Shown: positions 33,471 through 44,505 of the stretch, piece by piece | How positions within the stretch are numbered: the stretch's first letter is position 1 | How the letters are laid out: every line of letters starts with the position of its first letter | Source of the DNA: Nilaparvata lugens | Lineage: Eukaryota; Arthropoda; Insecta; Hemiptera; Delphacidae | Length of the DNA: 64,000 nucleotides | Reading direction: 5' to 3' | Assembly: GCF_014356525.2 (NCBI RefSeq) | Contig: NC_052508.1 | Coordinates: 55,810,497-55,874,496 of the forward strand | Translations under genes and position numbers: made by a program | Notes under the pieces: generated by a model | What the model was told of the DNA's origin: nothing | The model's input: only the letters and a program-made list of their open reading frames with translations | The model's database searches: none

Positions 33471-34153
33471 TCTATATATATAAAAGCGAAATGGCACTCA
33501 ATGACTGACTGACTGACTGACTGACTCACTCACTCACTCACTCACTCGCATAACTAAAAATCTACCGGACCAAGAACGTTCAAATTTGGTAGGTATGTTC
33601 AGTTGGCCCTTTAGAGGCGCACTAAGAAATCTTTTGGCAATATTTCAACTCTAATGGTTGTTTTAAGGGTTTAAAGTTCGTCTTTTAGCATGTATATTCT
33701 TCTTCTCCCAATCTCTTAATTATAATTGAAATTTCCATATCATATGTTACTATAGAACTATAATCTAGATAGACTACCTCTTCGAAACAGTTGTTAACTG
33801 GCAACTAAATTAATAATTTTGTCAGGTTGGCATTAAGTTGAGTTGACTTTGTTAGGTTGGCACCAAGTTGAAGATTATTTATCGCGGAAAAATTGATTGA
33901 GCACTGCTACTTCAATCCTGGGAATATTATATTACTAGCCGTCAGTTTCGCTTCGCTCGCCATATCCGTTTAGCCAGACGTTTAGTCTGGACCCCCGACT
34001 GGATTGTCCTAACATATGATAAAAATGCTCAAATGAAAAATGCAGGCGAGCGAAGCGAGCCTGCTGATCTCATTCTTGGACGATCCAGTCGGGGGTCCAG
34101 GCAATAATGCCTGGCTAGACGGATATGGCGAGCGAAGCGAGCCTGACGCCTAG
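33471..34153 (+). mobile_element. Non-autonomous Helitron (candidate) with palindromic 3' part
   Basis: The 5' end TCTATATATATAAAAGCGAA follows an A. The 3' end has a GGCGAGCGAAGCGAGCC hairpin, then TGACGC, then CTAG followed by T, again meeting the A^T rule with TC…CTRR ends. Near the 5' end is a (GACT)n/(CACT)n microsatellite at 33500-33548, then AATCTACCGGACCAAGAACG. The last 219 bp is an inverted duplication of the 3' end, described separately. No coding capacity. Confidence 0.6.
33935..34153. repeat. Inverted duplication of the Helitron 3' end
   Basis: CTAG at 33935-33938 opens a minus-oriented copy: GCCGTCAG, then CGCTTCGCTCGCCATATCCG and GGACCCCCGACTGGATTGTC. The plus-oriented copy runs GGACGATCCAGTCGGGGGTC, CGGATATGGCGAGCGAAGCG, CTAG. 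Arms are about 80 bp. A third GGCGAGCGAAGCGAGCC lies in the centre, at about 34046-34062. Confidence 0.75.
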
Positions 34154-34730
34154 TGATTCAATAGAATCAAAATAGAAAACATTCTAAGTACATTGGAATC
34201 AACAGTTTGAACATTTGAATAATCACATTTTCCAGAATTTCGAGCTTATTTTCAATATTAGGTAAAAATGTTACTGGAAATTAATTGTAGAGATTTCCAT
34301 GCTCAATTTTTTCCGTCCCAGGAAAATATGGGTTGATTCTAGAGGCATAGATATTCGAAACAGGCAATAATGCCTAACCCGTGGAAGAAAGAAGAAAAAG
34401 TAAAATACATGATGAGCCGTTAGAGAAATTTTGAATCAGGAACCAAGTTGTCATCGTTTAAGATGATGTGAGAGCTAATACTTTCCCAACTCCATTGACG
34501 GATGATCATTTCTGCAACTGATTTGAGATGAAAATGATTCAAAATGTGAGTTATCCTGTTAGATTTGGTTTCAGAAACTCTCCACTACTCCAGTTATTAT
34601 ACTTGATTATGCATATCCATCTTTTATCTATTAGTATTAGTGGTTTACAAAGAATAAGAGCATAAGAGTGAACTGAATACGTCATTGTTTTATTGTATTG
34701 TTTCACAAACAATCATAATAACTACAAACA
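34154..34730. other. AT-rich DNA, no gene
   Basis: Nothing recognised apart from an AGGCAATAATGCCT palindrome near 34362-34375, which repeats a word inside the preceding Helitron. Confidence 0.4.
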
Positions 34731-34853
34731 TAAAGAAAATAAAAATCTCAGTACCCTTTTTTTGAAATATTTTATCACAACATGTTTCGGACATTTTGTG
34801 ATGTTGTGATGAAATATTTCAAAAAAAGGGTACTGAGATTTTTATTTTCTTTA
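34731..34853. repeat. Perfect-looking fold-back with hammerhead-like loop
   Basis: Arms of about 50 bp (AAAATAAAAATCTCAGTACC … GGTACTGAGATTTTTATTTT) enclose a 17-base loop. The complement of the loop reads CACAAAATGTCCGAAAC: ACAT…ATGT pairing followed by CGAAAC, as in hammerhead stem II plus core. Same architecture as the 21.5 kb and 54.4 kb fold-backs but a different sequence family. Probably a Penelope-like terminal fragment. Confidence 0.5.
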
Positions 34854-35841
34854 TATTTATATTACAAGTAGCCCTATACAGAAAAGAGATAAATAATAAC
34901 TACAGTATACAGTACATAATAATTATGGTTGTTGAACCACAATTATTAAAGGCATACTGAACATTATGCTAACATCAAATTGAGATTGTTAAACTGCGAG
35001 TCATAAAAATTCCATTTTTCAAGAAATTTATCGTTTGCCGACCATTCAGATGAGAAAAATGTTCGTCCAAAAAAATCTTGCCTTTATCGGACACTCAGGA
35101 TTAAGGGCACAATTGATGTGGAAATAGGTCTTGGGCGAAACTAGTGGCATTTTATTCAGATGAGTGGGAAGCTGGTTCGATTTTAACGGCCGGTCATGCG
35201 TTCTCTCTCTCACAAAAAACTACCCTACATTCTCGGGGGAAATTTATAGAGGAAATTTTACGTAGCGCGTTAAATGAAGTGTACTGTGATGTAATGACAC
35301 AGTTTGGATCAGTGAATAGCGAGTCGTTACTGTCGTTCCACATAGATATTATGCTCAACATGGGCATGTCAGTAGTGCCCAATTTTATTGGAGGATTTGT
35401 TCTGGCACCTATGCTCTTTCCTTGCTCAGCCCACACCAGTTATCCTCCGGGATTGGGACCAAATTTGCTAACTATTGTCTGCTTTTTCTCTCTCCAACTC
35501 ACGCTACCCCACTGCGTTTGTCTTTTTCCTCGCTCTTTTTCCAAAACATAATTTTTCACATTTCACTCTATTTGGTTCAGGCTTGTCATCCGGCAGAATT
35601 TATAAACAATTGAATCTTCTTTTATAGTATAAGGAGAAATTCTCCTCATTAAGATGGTATAGAGAAGGAAGTTTTGAATAGACTCTCAAAGCTAATCATT
35701 AATTTGTAGTAAAGCTTCAAGTAAATAAAGCTCTCAGTTGATCTGACATTAGTTTATGCCATTTTTGTTGTTTGTGAAGAACTAACTACCTGTGATATAT
35801 AACTAACACATTTCCTTCAATTGTATGATGATTTCTAGTGC

Positions 35842-35848
<7 letters not shown>

Positions 35849-35896
<48 letters not shown>
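35849..35896 (+). repeat. (GA)n microsatellite
   Basis: About 24 dinucleotide units with one early interruption (GAGAAAGAGAG). Confidence 0.95.
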
Positions 35897-35898
<2 letters not shown>

Positions 35899-36952
35899 TA
35901 ATTTTCCAACATCCATGTGGAACCAGTATCTATGTGATAGAGGATTGTCGATGGAAGGTTCCTAATTAATTCAGTGATAGAGCATAGAAATGTAATGGAA
36001 TGAATGAACTAATTTATTGCATCCTTCAGACGATTGATCAACACTATATCCAATAATTGAATTCTAATGATCAAATTGTAAAAAATGCCAAATTGATCAA
36101 TACTATATCTAATATTTTTCATGAGTTTGACTTTCTCGAATGTCTTCTTTTAAGAAAATTCTCTTCGATGGATGGAGTTCAAATACAAGTATATTATATT
36201 ATGATTGTAGTATTTTGCACAATAAAAATTAGGAAACAACAAATAAGTTAGTATATTCAATTCAATACAATATAAAATGAATGTCTTATAGGTACTATTG
36301 GGAAATATGAGGAGATTAATAGAGGTGTAGGAGAATTGATATTGACACCAAGAGATACTTGATTTAGGAGAATTGAAAAATAAATGAATTCTTATCGAAA
36401 AAATAGCTAGCAGCATCTCCAATTCCAGAATGTGGAGTTGATACTCCGATCATTAGTTTAGGACAATATTATTTTTGTAAAGTCAACCAGTTGGAAGGAC
36501 ATTTAGAGCGGTTGAATGTGAGAAGCGTTGTTTGTGAATAATATCGGTTGCTTTGTTTAAAGCTTTTGAACAACTTTTCCGGTTAAAGCAGACATCAAGC
36601 ATGGGAAACAAGGTACTTGTAGCTGGGACACTGGAGTTTCTACACTCGAACTCGTGTCTCATTTAGCCTTAATGAATTTATGGACGGAGCGAGAGAGTGC
36701 TCCCTGAGGATCCTATCTATCCTGGCAAACGAGATGTTCTGTTTTTCCAAGTGCGCTTTCCTCTCCGCTTTGCTGGAAAATTTGTCTCGTCGTAATAACG
36801 GAGCAGCAGTTGTCGGGAAAATGAGGAGGGAAATGAGAGAGGGAGGGGAAGACCCCTCTCCCCCTCCACCAACACCAATTTCCCCGCCACCCGGTGGCGG
36901 CATTTGAACTGGAGAGCAATAATACTCGGAGGCGGCGTCCCCAACTTGAATA

Positions 36953-36996
36953 AAACTCGGATTGTTCATCCCTTAAACTCGGATTGTTCATCCCTT
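36953..36996 (+). repeat. Perfect 22 bp tandem duplication
   Basis: AAACTCGGATTGTTCATCCC plus TT occurs twice back to back (36953-36974 and 36975-36996) with no mismatch. Confidence 0.9.
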
Positions 36997-37605
36997 AAGA
37001 CAAAGATTAGGAAGCCAGACGAACAGCACAGCACTCGTTTGTTAAATGAACGCAATTATCTCGATAATATATCGACATCACAAACCCGTTATTGCTAAGC
37101 GCTGCTGCAAATCTCTCAAGCGATTCGTCTGATGATAAAGTTGCGGGGCGTCATTACTTGCATTATTCTATCCTTCGTTTTTTCGCATTCATTGTTCAAC
37201 GGTAAATCTTGTCTCTTTTCTAATCTACTTTCAAAACGTTAACTTATCGCTACTGTTGTTTGAGCGGTGGGTATTGTCTGATATATTAAAATTGTTGAAA
37301 ATCCAATTTGAGCTCAGTATAGTATTTTGATTTGTATACTTGATCGATTTCGAACTAAGATATATAAAAAAACGCTGGTTTTTCCAACAAGTTCCGACCT
37401 CGCTCTAATGAATAGCCCACATACACAAGAGAGAGAAAGAGATATAGAGGAAGTGAGAGAAGGAGAGAGAGAGAGAGAAAGTGAGGGAGAGATTTGGGAT
37501 TTCTACAATCATGTGAATAACAAAAGAAATTGAACTTACGTTCTGGTGTTGAAAATACTTCAACTTGAGAGTGATACTTGTATAATCATAACCATAGAGA
37601 AACAA

Positions 37606-37853
37606 TAGCATAAGTAGATATCCCATGGTATAGGGTGTTTATGTCGCAACTTTTACTGTTATCTCAAGCCGATAGTCCACATAGTTCTATCCCGTGAAGC
37701 TGTGTGACACTGGTGGTCTCTCATATTGTGCCGTTCTTACACTCTCACCCCAACAAAACAGTAGAATTCGACAATAATCAACAGTAATCGGCATGAGATA
37801 ACAGTAAAAGTTGCGACATAAACACCCTATATCATGGGATATCTACTTACGCC
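37606..37853. mobile_element. TIR MITE family 2 (copy 1), 248 bp
   Basis: TIRs of about 65 bp, nearly identical: left GTAGATATCCCATGGTATAG…TTGCGACATAAACA inverted at the right (AACACCCTATATCATGGGAT). The centre contains GTGGTCTCTCATATTGTGCC and CAACAAAACAGTAGAATTCG. A disrupted inverse copy is at 51480-51960, sharing both the centre and the ends. No coding capacity. Confidence 0.8.
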
Positions 37854-38029
37854 TTTTATTACTCACGTTCATGTGGGCATGAACCTACAAAAGCCCATGT
37901 GGGCATTATTCGCAATGAAAAAAATTCAGCATATTCAATCACTGAACTTTGATTCGTTTTATTGAAGAACTCTTCTGTCGAAAGTTTATGATTGATCAAT
38001 AATTGATTACTCTTAATTAAAATTATTCA

Positions 38030-38444
38030 GAGAGAGAGAGAGAGAGAGAGTAAGAGTGAGTGGGAAAGAAAGAGAGATTGATTGTTTGATTGTATGGCTT
38101 TATTAGGGCGGAGTTAGGACTCCTGGTCCTCTCTGCCACACAACCCTCAAGAGAGAGGGAGATTAGATTAGATTAGATTTCAGATTAGATTTATTCATTC
38201 ATGTATGTTACAATTTTCACTGGCTTATAAAACTAATTTACATTAAATGACGGTAATGCTAATTATTCAATGAATTTTACAAAGTATAAACAATTAATCA
38301 ATGAGAATAAAGATTGAATGCAATTAGGATAACGATAGTAAAATAATGTGATGTAACTTCATAACTCGGCGGTGTTTCAACAAAAATGATTGTCGATTCT
38401 TTTAGAAGGATATAAAATATCCTTCCCATTAACACACGACCGGG
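38030..38444 (-). mobile_element. Retroposon 3' end, family B (copy 1)
   Basis: On the minus strand: CCCGGTCGTGTGTTAATGGG, GAAACACCGCCGAGTTATGA, an AT-rich body, AAGCCAGTGAAAATTGTAAC, a (TAATC)n run, then GGACCAGGAGTCCTAACTCC and AATAAAGCC, ending in CAATCAAACAATCAATC beside a GA-rich run. Two stacked tails suggest a composite 3' end. The next copy (39085-39461) shares the GA run and all blocks. Confidence 0.7.
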
Positions 38445-39084
38445 TTGTGATGAATTAGAGCTGTTGAGAATTATAACTCGGAGTAATGTTCAAATAATTT
38501 ACACTCCACTTAATGAGTTAAAAACTAGTTGATTTAAATCTTAGAATTATGGGATGAATGAAATATAGAATGATAGTGAATACAATATTGCATTGATAGT
38601 AAAAATTAGATAAATAAAACAAATGTTATAGGGTGGGATTTAATTGAAATTTCAGAAATTGATTGAGTAATATTGACAATATACAATACTAAAGAACAGA
38701 AAATATTGATATGGGAAAATGAATATGTATTATGTAGAATGGAGATGGGATGTGGAAAATGGATGAATGAATGGAATGAAGAATGGAAAGGAAGGGAGAT
38801 TAGAATATTTGTCATGCAGTGCTCTAGGGTTGGACAGATTCAGTCATTTTCTCTATAAGATGTCCTGTCTATTTCAAAGACAGGATAAAGCCCGCTCGGC
38901 TCTCAATACATCTAATAGAGTTGGGGAGTTTATTCCATTCACGACAAGCACTGACAAGGAACGATTTGGAATAGATAGTAGTAGTTCGATGATTAGGTAT
39001 CCTGAGAGTATTTGCACCAGTTCTAGTATGGGAAGCATCTATCCCCTACCATCGGAATCAAATTTAAAATCATTTAAAATCAGA
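38445..39084. other. Spacer between the two family B copies
   Basis: AT-rich sequence with no recognised gene. The plus ORF 38767-39126 has no recognisable domain and runs into the neighbouring repeat. Confidence 0.4.
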
Positions 39085-39458
39085 GAAAGAGTAAGAGAGA
39101 GTGGGAGAGAAAGAGAGATTGGTTGATTGACTGTATGCCTTTATCATGACGGAGTTAGGACTCCTGGTCTTCTCTGCCACACAACCCTAAAGAGATTAGA
39201 TTAGATTTCTTTATTTATGTATGTTACAATATTTACTGGCTTATACACGAATTTACATTAAATGACGGTAATGCTAATTATTCAACGAATTTTACAAAGT
39301 ATAAACAATTAATAAATGAGAATAAAGATTGAATGAAATTAGGATAGCGATGATAAAATAATGTGATGTAACTTCATAACTCGGCGGTGTTTCAACAAAT
39401 AATTGTCGATTCTCTAAGAAGGATATAAAATAATTATCCTCCCCATTAACACACGACC

Positions 39459-39461
<3 letters not shown>
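39085..39461 (-). mobile_element. Retroposon 3' end, family B (copy 2)
   Basis: Same blocks as copy 1, offset by about 1.04 kb, including the adjoining AGAGTGGGAGAGAAAGAGAG run. Divergence is modest: single-base changes plus loss of two TTAGA units. Sharing of the flanking GA run suggests segmental duplication rather than two insertions. The terminal ACACGACCGGG joins directly to a (GA)n array. Confidence 0.7.
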
Positions 39462-39515
<54 letters not shown>

Positions 39516-39574
39516 TTGATTGAGTACTTTATTTATGTAGATTACAATATATACTGGCTGAGAGAGAGAGGCAT

Positions 39575-39612
<38 letters not shown>

Positions 39613-39675
39613 TTGATTGATTGAGTACTTTATTTATGTAGATTACAATATATACTGGCTGAGAGAGAGAGGCAT

Positions 39676-39763
<88 letters not shown>

Positions 39764-39775
39764 GGAGAGGGAGAG
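39460..39775 (+). repeat. (GA)n array interrupted by two family A retroposon tails
   Basis: GA repeats at 39460-39512, 39560-39610 and 39661-39775 alternate with two near-identical minus-strand family A 3' ends (39514-39559 and 39611-39660, TTGAGTACTTTATTTATGTA then ATATATACTGGCT). The repeated unit of about 98 bp (tail + GA + GGCATAGA + GA) shows that tail and microsatellite were amplified together. Confidence 0.85.
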
Positions 39776-41702
39776 TGAGTTAGAGAGAAAGAAAGAGTGT
39801 GCTGTGGATAGAGGAGAGAAGAGAGCAGATTATCACTTCCATCCTCAATAGCATTATTACATCAACAATGTTATTTCCCAGTCCTCAGTTTCAGTTGATC
39901 CATGACATCGTGGCAGGAATTCACAGGGCATGAGAATCCGCCGGTTTTCCCCTAGTTGAAGGATGTGGTGAATTTATTTCTTCCTCTGAGCCGAATAACA
40001 TAGGGCGAGAAGTTTGCATTCACCGCTGAAATTTAGTGCTTCAAAAAGCAACAGGCGTGAATCCTATACATTACGTCTGTCTCTTGAAAGCTTAACTCGC
40101 TCTTGTAAGACCCGAAAAGTTTCTGAAACCGATAAAAACTTTCTGCTTTCATGCATATCTTATGGCTCGAGATGGCTAGATTTTCAATTCTCCACCAGGA
40201 ACCTATTCCTTATCATACAATTCCTTCAATATTCAGTATAATTATTATACTAGCTAGTCGTTCCTCTGAGTACTATTAGAATATTGAATATGAGATATAC
40301 TCTTATCCACCGTACATCAAGTCGGATTATACAAATGAGTCAATCAATAAATCCACGTTATTCATTGTAAAGCTTGTAATTGCTAATTGCTAAAATTGCT
40401 AATCTTACTAAAATATACGTTCTTGTTATTTATAAATGCTATTGTTTTCAACACCTCGTGAAAATTGTGAATATCAACTAAAAAAAAATATTTCGAGGGA
40501 TCAATTCTTCACATTGTTGGACTGGCATTTCTATTGCTGAACTGATGAATTTGATTCGCTATTTCAAATTAATATGTTGTTAGTAAATGGGAATACTTTT
40601 TCATTTTCATCTCTGTATCTTCCATCCTGTATCAATCACTCAATTGTTTCAACGCAACCTACTAAACATAGAAGAGGTAGGCTACTTAAGATGAATACTT
40701 AAAATTAAGGTAATATAGTGCATAATGAATGATATATTATACCAGTGAAAGTCAGCGGCACAGTGAAAATATGATTTCCATGAAATCTGATTGTACTGTT
40801 CGCACTCAGTACGGCCAAGCGAGTATGGATTGTCCCATTAGAACTTATGGGAATAATATTCACACTTTACCGATCACTGATGTATGGAAATCCAGCTTCA
40901 GAATCTAGGAGACCGGCACTTTGCACAAACCACCTTGCATCCATGCACATTGAAAACTAATTCCAGAATTCTCCATCTGAATCTCAATTTCAAATACCAC
41001 TGTCGGTGATTTTTTTCGAGAACTCAACACTTTCGTCAAACTTAACTTTTCCAATCAGAGCAAATCGATGTCTGACTACTATTCTGAAGTAATTCACTGA
41101 TTCTACAAAGTTGAAAAGCGTCTTTTGATGTCAACCAATGGCAGCGCGCGCTTTTTGTAAGCTATCGTCGCTGATGAAATGGAAAGGCAGAAAGAAACTT
41201 GGCTGACATTCGGAAATAGAGGTCTGCTGTCGATTTCTTGCCTCACCAATAATTGACAGAGCTGCTCCTGTTGGCTTCTGTCGCCGCCGCAGCCGCCGAG
41301 AGCAGAAAGGAATCCCATCGCTTCGGATTCCTGAGCGCAAAGAAACAGTCCGCTCTCACAAGAAACGCTGGTCCTGTCAGTGGTGTTCTTGAATGCGCTG
41401 AAAGAGATGTAGTGGCACAGCTCTGGCACTGTCGTAATTCAATATCCTTTGATAGGAAATACACTGGCCTCTTGTCACAGAAATACACTGGCCTGCTTGC
41501 TTCTTTTGAAGAGCTTGCTGAAAGAATACCGACGACTTCTACAGGTGGTGTGCAGCTGAAATACAAAGTTTCTTTCTTGGCCCACCGTTTGGACAGATCC
41601 TGAAATGTTTCAACACTGGTTTGAGAACACTACAAGTGAGAACGCCATTTTCGTTTCAAATATCTTAGTATTTTTTTCATCATTTGAATATTCTCTCTAC
41701 AT
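39776..41702. other. Unique DNA, no gene called
   Basis: GC rises at 41130-41600, where overlapping frames exist on both strands (41103-41429 minus, 41253-41603 plus, each about 110 codons). Neither has a domain, and the plus frame contains a duplicated KYTGLL word. I treat them as noncoding. The rest is AT-rich. Confidence 0.3.
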
Positions 41703-41798
41703 GGAATTGAACCATTAAGTGTACAGACTTGAAATTGAACCACTAAGCGTACAGACTTAAAATTGAACCATGGAATTGAACCATTAAGCGTACAGACT
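41703..41798 (+). repeat. 28 bp tandem repeat
   Basis: ATTGAACCATTAAGTGTACA then GACTT repeats at 41703, 41731 and 41771, with a partial 12-base unit at 41759-41770. The last unit runs into TTCGCTCTGCTCCGC, the left end of the next element, so the repeat probably arose from that element's terminus. Confidence 0.8.
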
Positions 41799-42476
41799 TT
41801 CGCTCTGCTCCGCAATCGAACGTCACTCGAGCAGAGCGATTGATGATCGACCTGGGAGCAAGAGTGGAACGAGAGAAGAGCGTGTAACAGAGGTCGAGCT
41901 TGGCAAGCTCCTAGGTCGAACTAACCAATAGTTGCGCATGCGTGGTCAACGTATTTGTTTGTAACGTTTGTTATTAGTTACGATCTCTGTGTTAACAAAT
42001 GAAATTATCTAAATTAATAATTAATTTTTTAATTAAATAATATAAAATAATAAAAGCATTTATAATAATAGGTACCGGCATATTAGCATTTAGAAGAAAG
42101 AAGCCGAACTCCCAACCAAGCTTTTCACCTTTTGAAACATTGACAGACATTACCTTTTATAATAAAACATTAAAATAAATGAAATAATCATAATATTCAT
42201 TATATAAACATAATGTATTATTAGGCTACCCAGCAATCCCCTGGTCAGAATATTTTATCTAGTTTTTTCACCCGATCAGCTGGATTGAACGTTTCACATT
42301 TGTGAGGTTAGGTTGTAGCGAAGTCAACAATAAGAAAAGAGCGGATCGATCATCCTTCGAACCTCAATCGAACCATGGTGTAACATCTCGCGTAACGTGC
42401 ATGATCGGAGTGATTGCGGAGCAAGTGCGGAGCGTGCGGGGAGCGTGTTGGAGGTGCTTATATCTGTACACACCTT
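41771..42476. mobile_element. Putative TIR DNA element (low confidence)
   Basis: Left end AAGCGTACAGACTTTCGCTC followed by a CTGCTCCGCAATCG block. The right end, complemented, reads GTGTGTACAGATATAAGCAC, then GCTCCGC and TGCTCCGCAATCACTC. The shared GTACAGA and GCTCCGCAATC words in inverted order suggest decayed terminal repeats around about 700 bp. A central AT-rich segment separates the ends. No transposase is encoded. Confidence 0.35.
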
Positions 42477-44150
42477 TAGACTAGATACACACCTTTTGTA
42501 CACACCTTCAAATAGATGGAGCTTGAAATGATAAATGAATCTGCGAGTTCAATCATTATATTCAATGAGATGCAATACAAAATTGGTCCCGCTAAACCTA
42601 AAAGATTTTACAGCAGGTGCCTACAAATTATAAAATACCTGAATAGAATGATAATTATGCTAACTTCAACAATAAACTAAGGAGAAAATTTTTTTCATGA
42701 AATTGGAAGTTCAGGAATTTAAAAAGGAGTATGAGATATTATGTGGCCCAAGGATGAGATATTAATAGGGTTGATGATTAATGAAATGATTAATAGGGTT
42801 GATGAAAATCACACACACATAGATTTTTTGCCGCCTTATAAATTCTACCAGATTAAAATCACATTTAATGTTTGTCAAGTTATATTCAATCTAATGGAAT
42901 TTTTAGGAGAGTAAGATACCGTACGTCTAGGAATTGATGTGTGTGTAGCTATTGGTGATGTGACTCATCGTGGTAGTTCATTCATAATATTGTTGAGTTT
43001 GATATTGAGGATGAAAATTCCTTATTCTCCACTAATCACGATGTCTATCATGTTCATAATTCACGTACTATGATTTCGATTGTAGATGCATGGTAGGGAA
43101 TAAATAATCATATTGAAGAAGATTAACCGATCTAAGTTTATCTACCTCTGAAAGGGTATGATGTATGATTTTGAGAGATACAATATAAGAAAGCTAAGTT
43201 TAGCTATAAACTTTACACGCTATAACGATTGACTCCTGATGCATGGTAAACTTTCACGCATTCGATTGTACCATTCTATGGAATTTTGAAATGTCTATGC
43301 AGCAGTTTTGTCAGTATTAAAACGTTTGTACTGCGGTGTCCATACACCAGTACATGTTTAAAATAGCTATGAGTACCATTATCTCTTGAGAAATAATGTG
43401 ATTTCAATAATTTTACTGAGCTACCTGTGCTAATGAAGTTCATTCCTGCGATCTTGAAAAAAGTAAAAGTGAGAGAGTGCAGCGTAGCAGGGTTGAAATG
43501 AACTCTAGAGCAATAACATGACCCGAAGTTGTCAGAAATGCTTCCTATATAGCTGCTTTTCTACAGTTGGAGCTCGGCAAAAAGCAGTAAACGGCGCTTT
43601 TAAATGGCTAATAAAAGGGAAATTGTGATGCAGAATTCAGTGCATGAAGCATAACTTGAGAGAATGGTCCACGTATTCTGTGGTTTAACGAACACTTTAA
43701 AACTGAGCCAATTCCTGTGTGTAATGTTCTCTGTATCACAATTACATTTTTTTATTATGAATATGAGTTATTCTGTGGTGCAAAATATGTGTTCTATATG
43801 TTCTTCATAGTCATAATTCTCTGGTTATAACCATATAATTTACGTAAAAAATGACAAATTTTGATTGGCTGTGGATGAGATGCATAACTCACTATGGATC
43901 AGATTCATAAATTATTGTGTTCCAACCGGAAACCATTCAGGGAACTATATTATTTTAACTTTATGGGGATGAAACATAAGTTATGCTTCTATTACTGTTC
44001 GTAGCTTCAAGTTGGTATCCCAAGCTCTGTTTATATTTATCGTGATACTCAGATAGTTATCTTGAATCTATGATTGAATCAGTATAAATGTACGATATAA
44101 GTTATCTTCTAACGAGGCTTTTAGAATAATTGTTGAATTATCAGTCCAAA
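42477..44150. other. AT-rich DNA with one MITE core
   Basis: A family 1 MITE core lies at 42827-42915 (CCTTATAAATTCTACCAGAT … ATTCAATCTAATGGAATTTT). Otherwise I see no gene, no other repeat partner and no long open frame. Confidence 0.4.
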
Positions 44151-44505
44151 TGCCGGTTAAATTTTAACCGTGATTAATTCCACGTGGACCAATCAGAGAA
44201 GGTTATTTCGAAAAGAAGGCATATCTGATTGGTTCTAGTGAAACTAATCAAGATTAAAATTCAATCGGCTTTTGTGCAACCAAACATTGGAGTTTAAGTG
44301 GTCATAGGCACAGTGATCATAATACTTAATGCCGGATAAATTTTAATCGTGATTAATTTCACGAGAGCCAATCAGAGAAGGTTATTTCGAAGAGAAGGCT
44401 TCTCTGATTGGTTCTCGTGAAATAAATCACAATTAAAATTCAATCGGCTTTTGTGCAACCAGGAATTGGAGTTTAAGTGGTCATAGGCACAGTGATCATA
44501 ATATA
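44151..44505 (+). mobile_element. MITE family 3, two copies in a 179 bp tandem duplication
   Basis: Each unit holds a MITE (44151-44281; 44330-44460) opening TGCCGG(T/A)TAAATTTTAA, with inverted GAGCCAATCAGAGAAGG / CTTCTCTGATTGGTTC words and a GGCTTTTGTGCAACC end, plus the same 48 bp flank (ATTGGAGTTTAAGTGGTCAT…). The shared flank means the MITE and its neighbourhood were duplicated together. Related MITEs are at 61198-61472 and 61982-62134. Confidence 0.8.

Larger units (their letters stand above)
34854..37605. other. Unique DNA and minor repeats, no gene called
   Basis: The plus ORF 35144-35551 (135 codons) is among the longest in the window and has a mixed-composition first half (…EEILRSALNEVYCDVMTQFG…). 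I find no domain, its tail is Leu/Pro/Phe-rich, and a minus-strand frame opposes it. Around 36640-37000 the DNA is GC-richer, with overlapping frames on three registers and no family match. A GA-rich run spans 37425-37490. Confidence 0.3.

Noticed and set aside
35144..35551. 135-codon plus-strand ORF.
   Set aside because: No domain, biased C-terminal half, an opposing minus-strand frame, and a length expected among the extremes of 64 kb. Kept only as a note.
39460..39775. CRISPR-like array (repeated units with spacers).
   Set aside because: Eukaryotic context; the units are retroposon tails in a GA microsatellite.
41103..41603. Overlapping ORFs of about 110 codons on both strands.
   Set aside because: GC-rich patch lacking stop codons in several frames at once; no domain in any.
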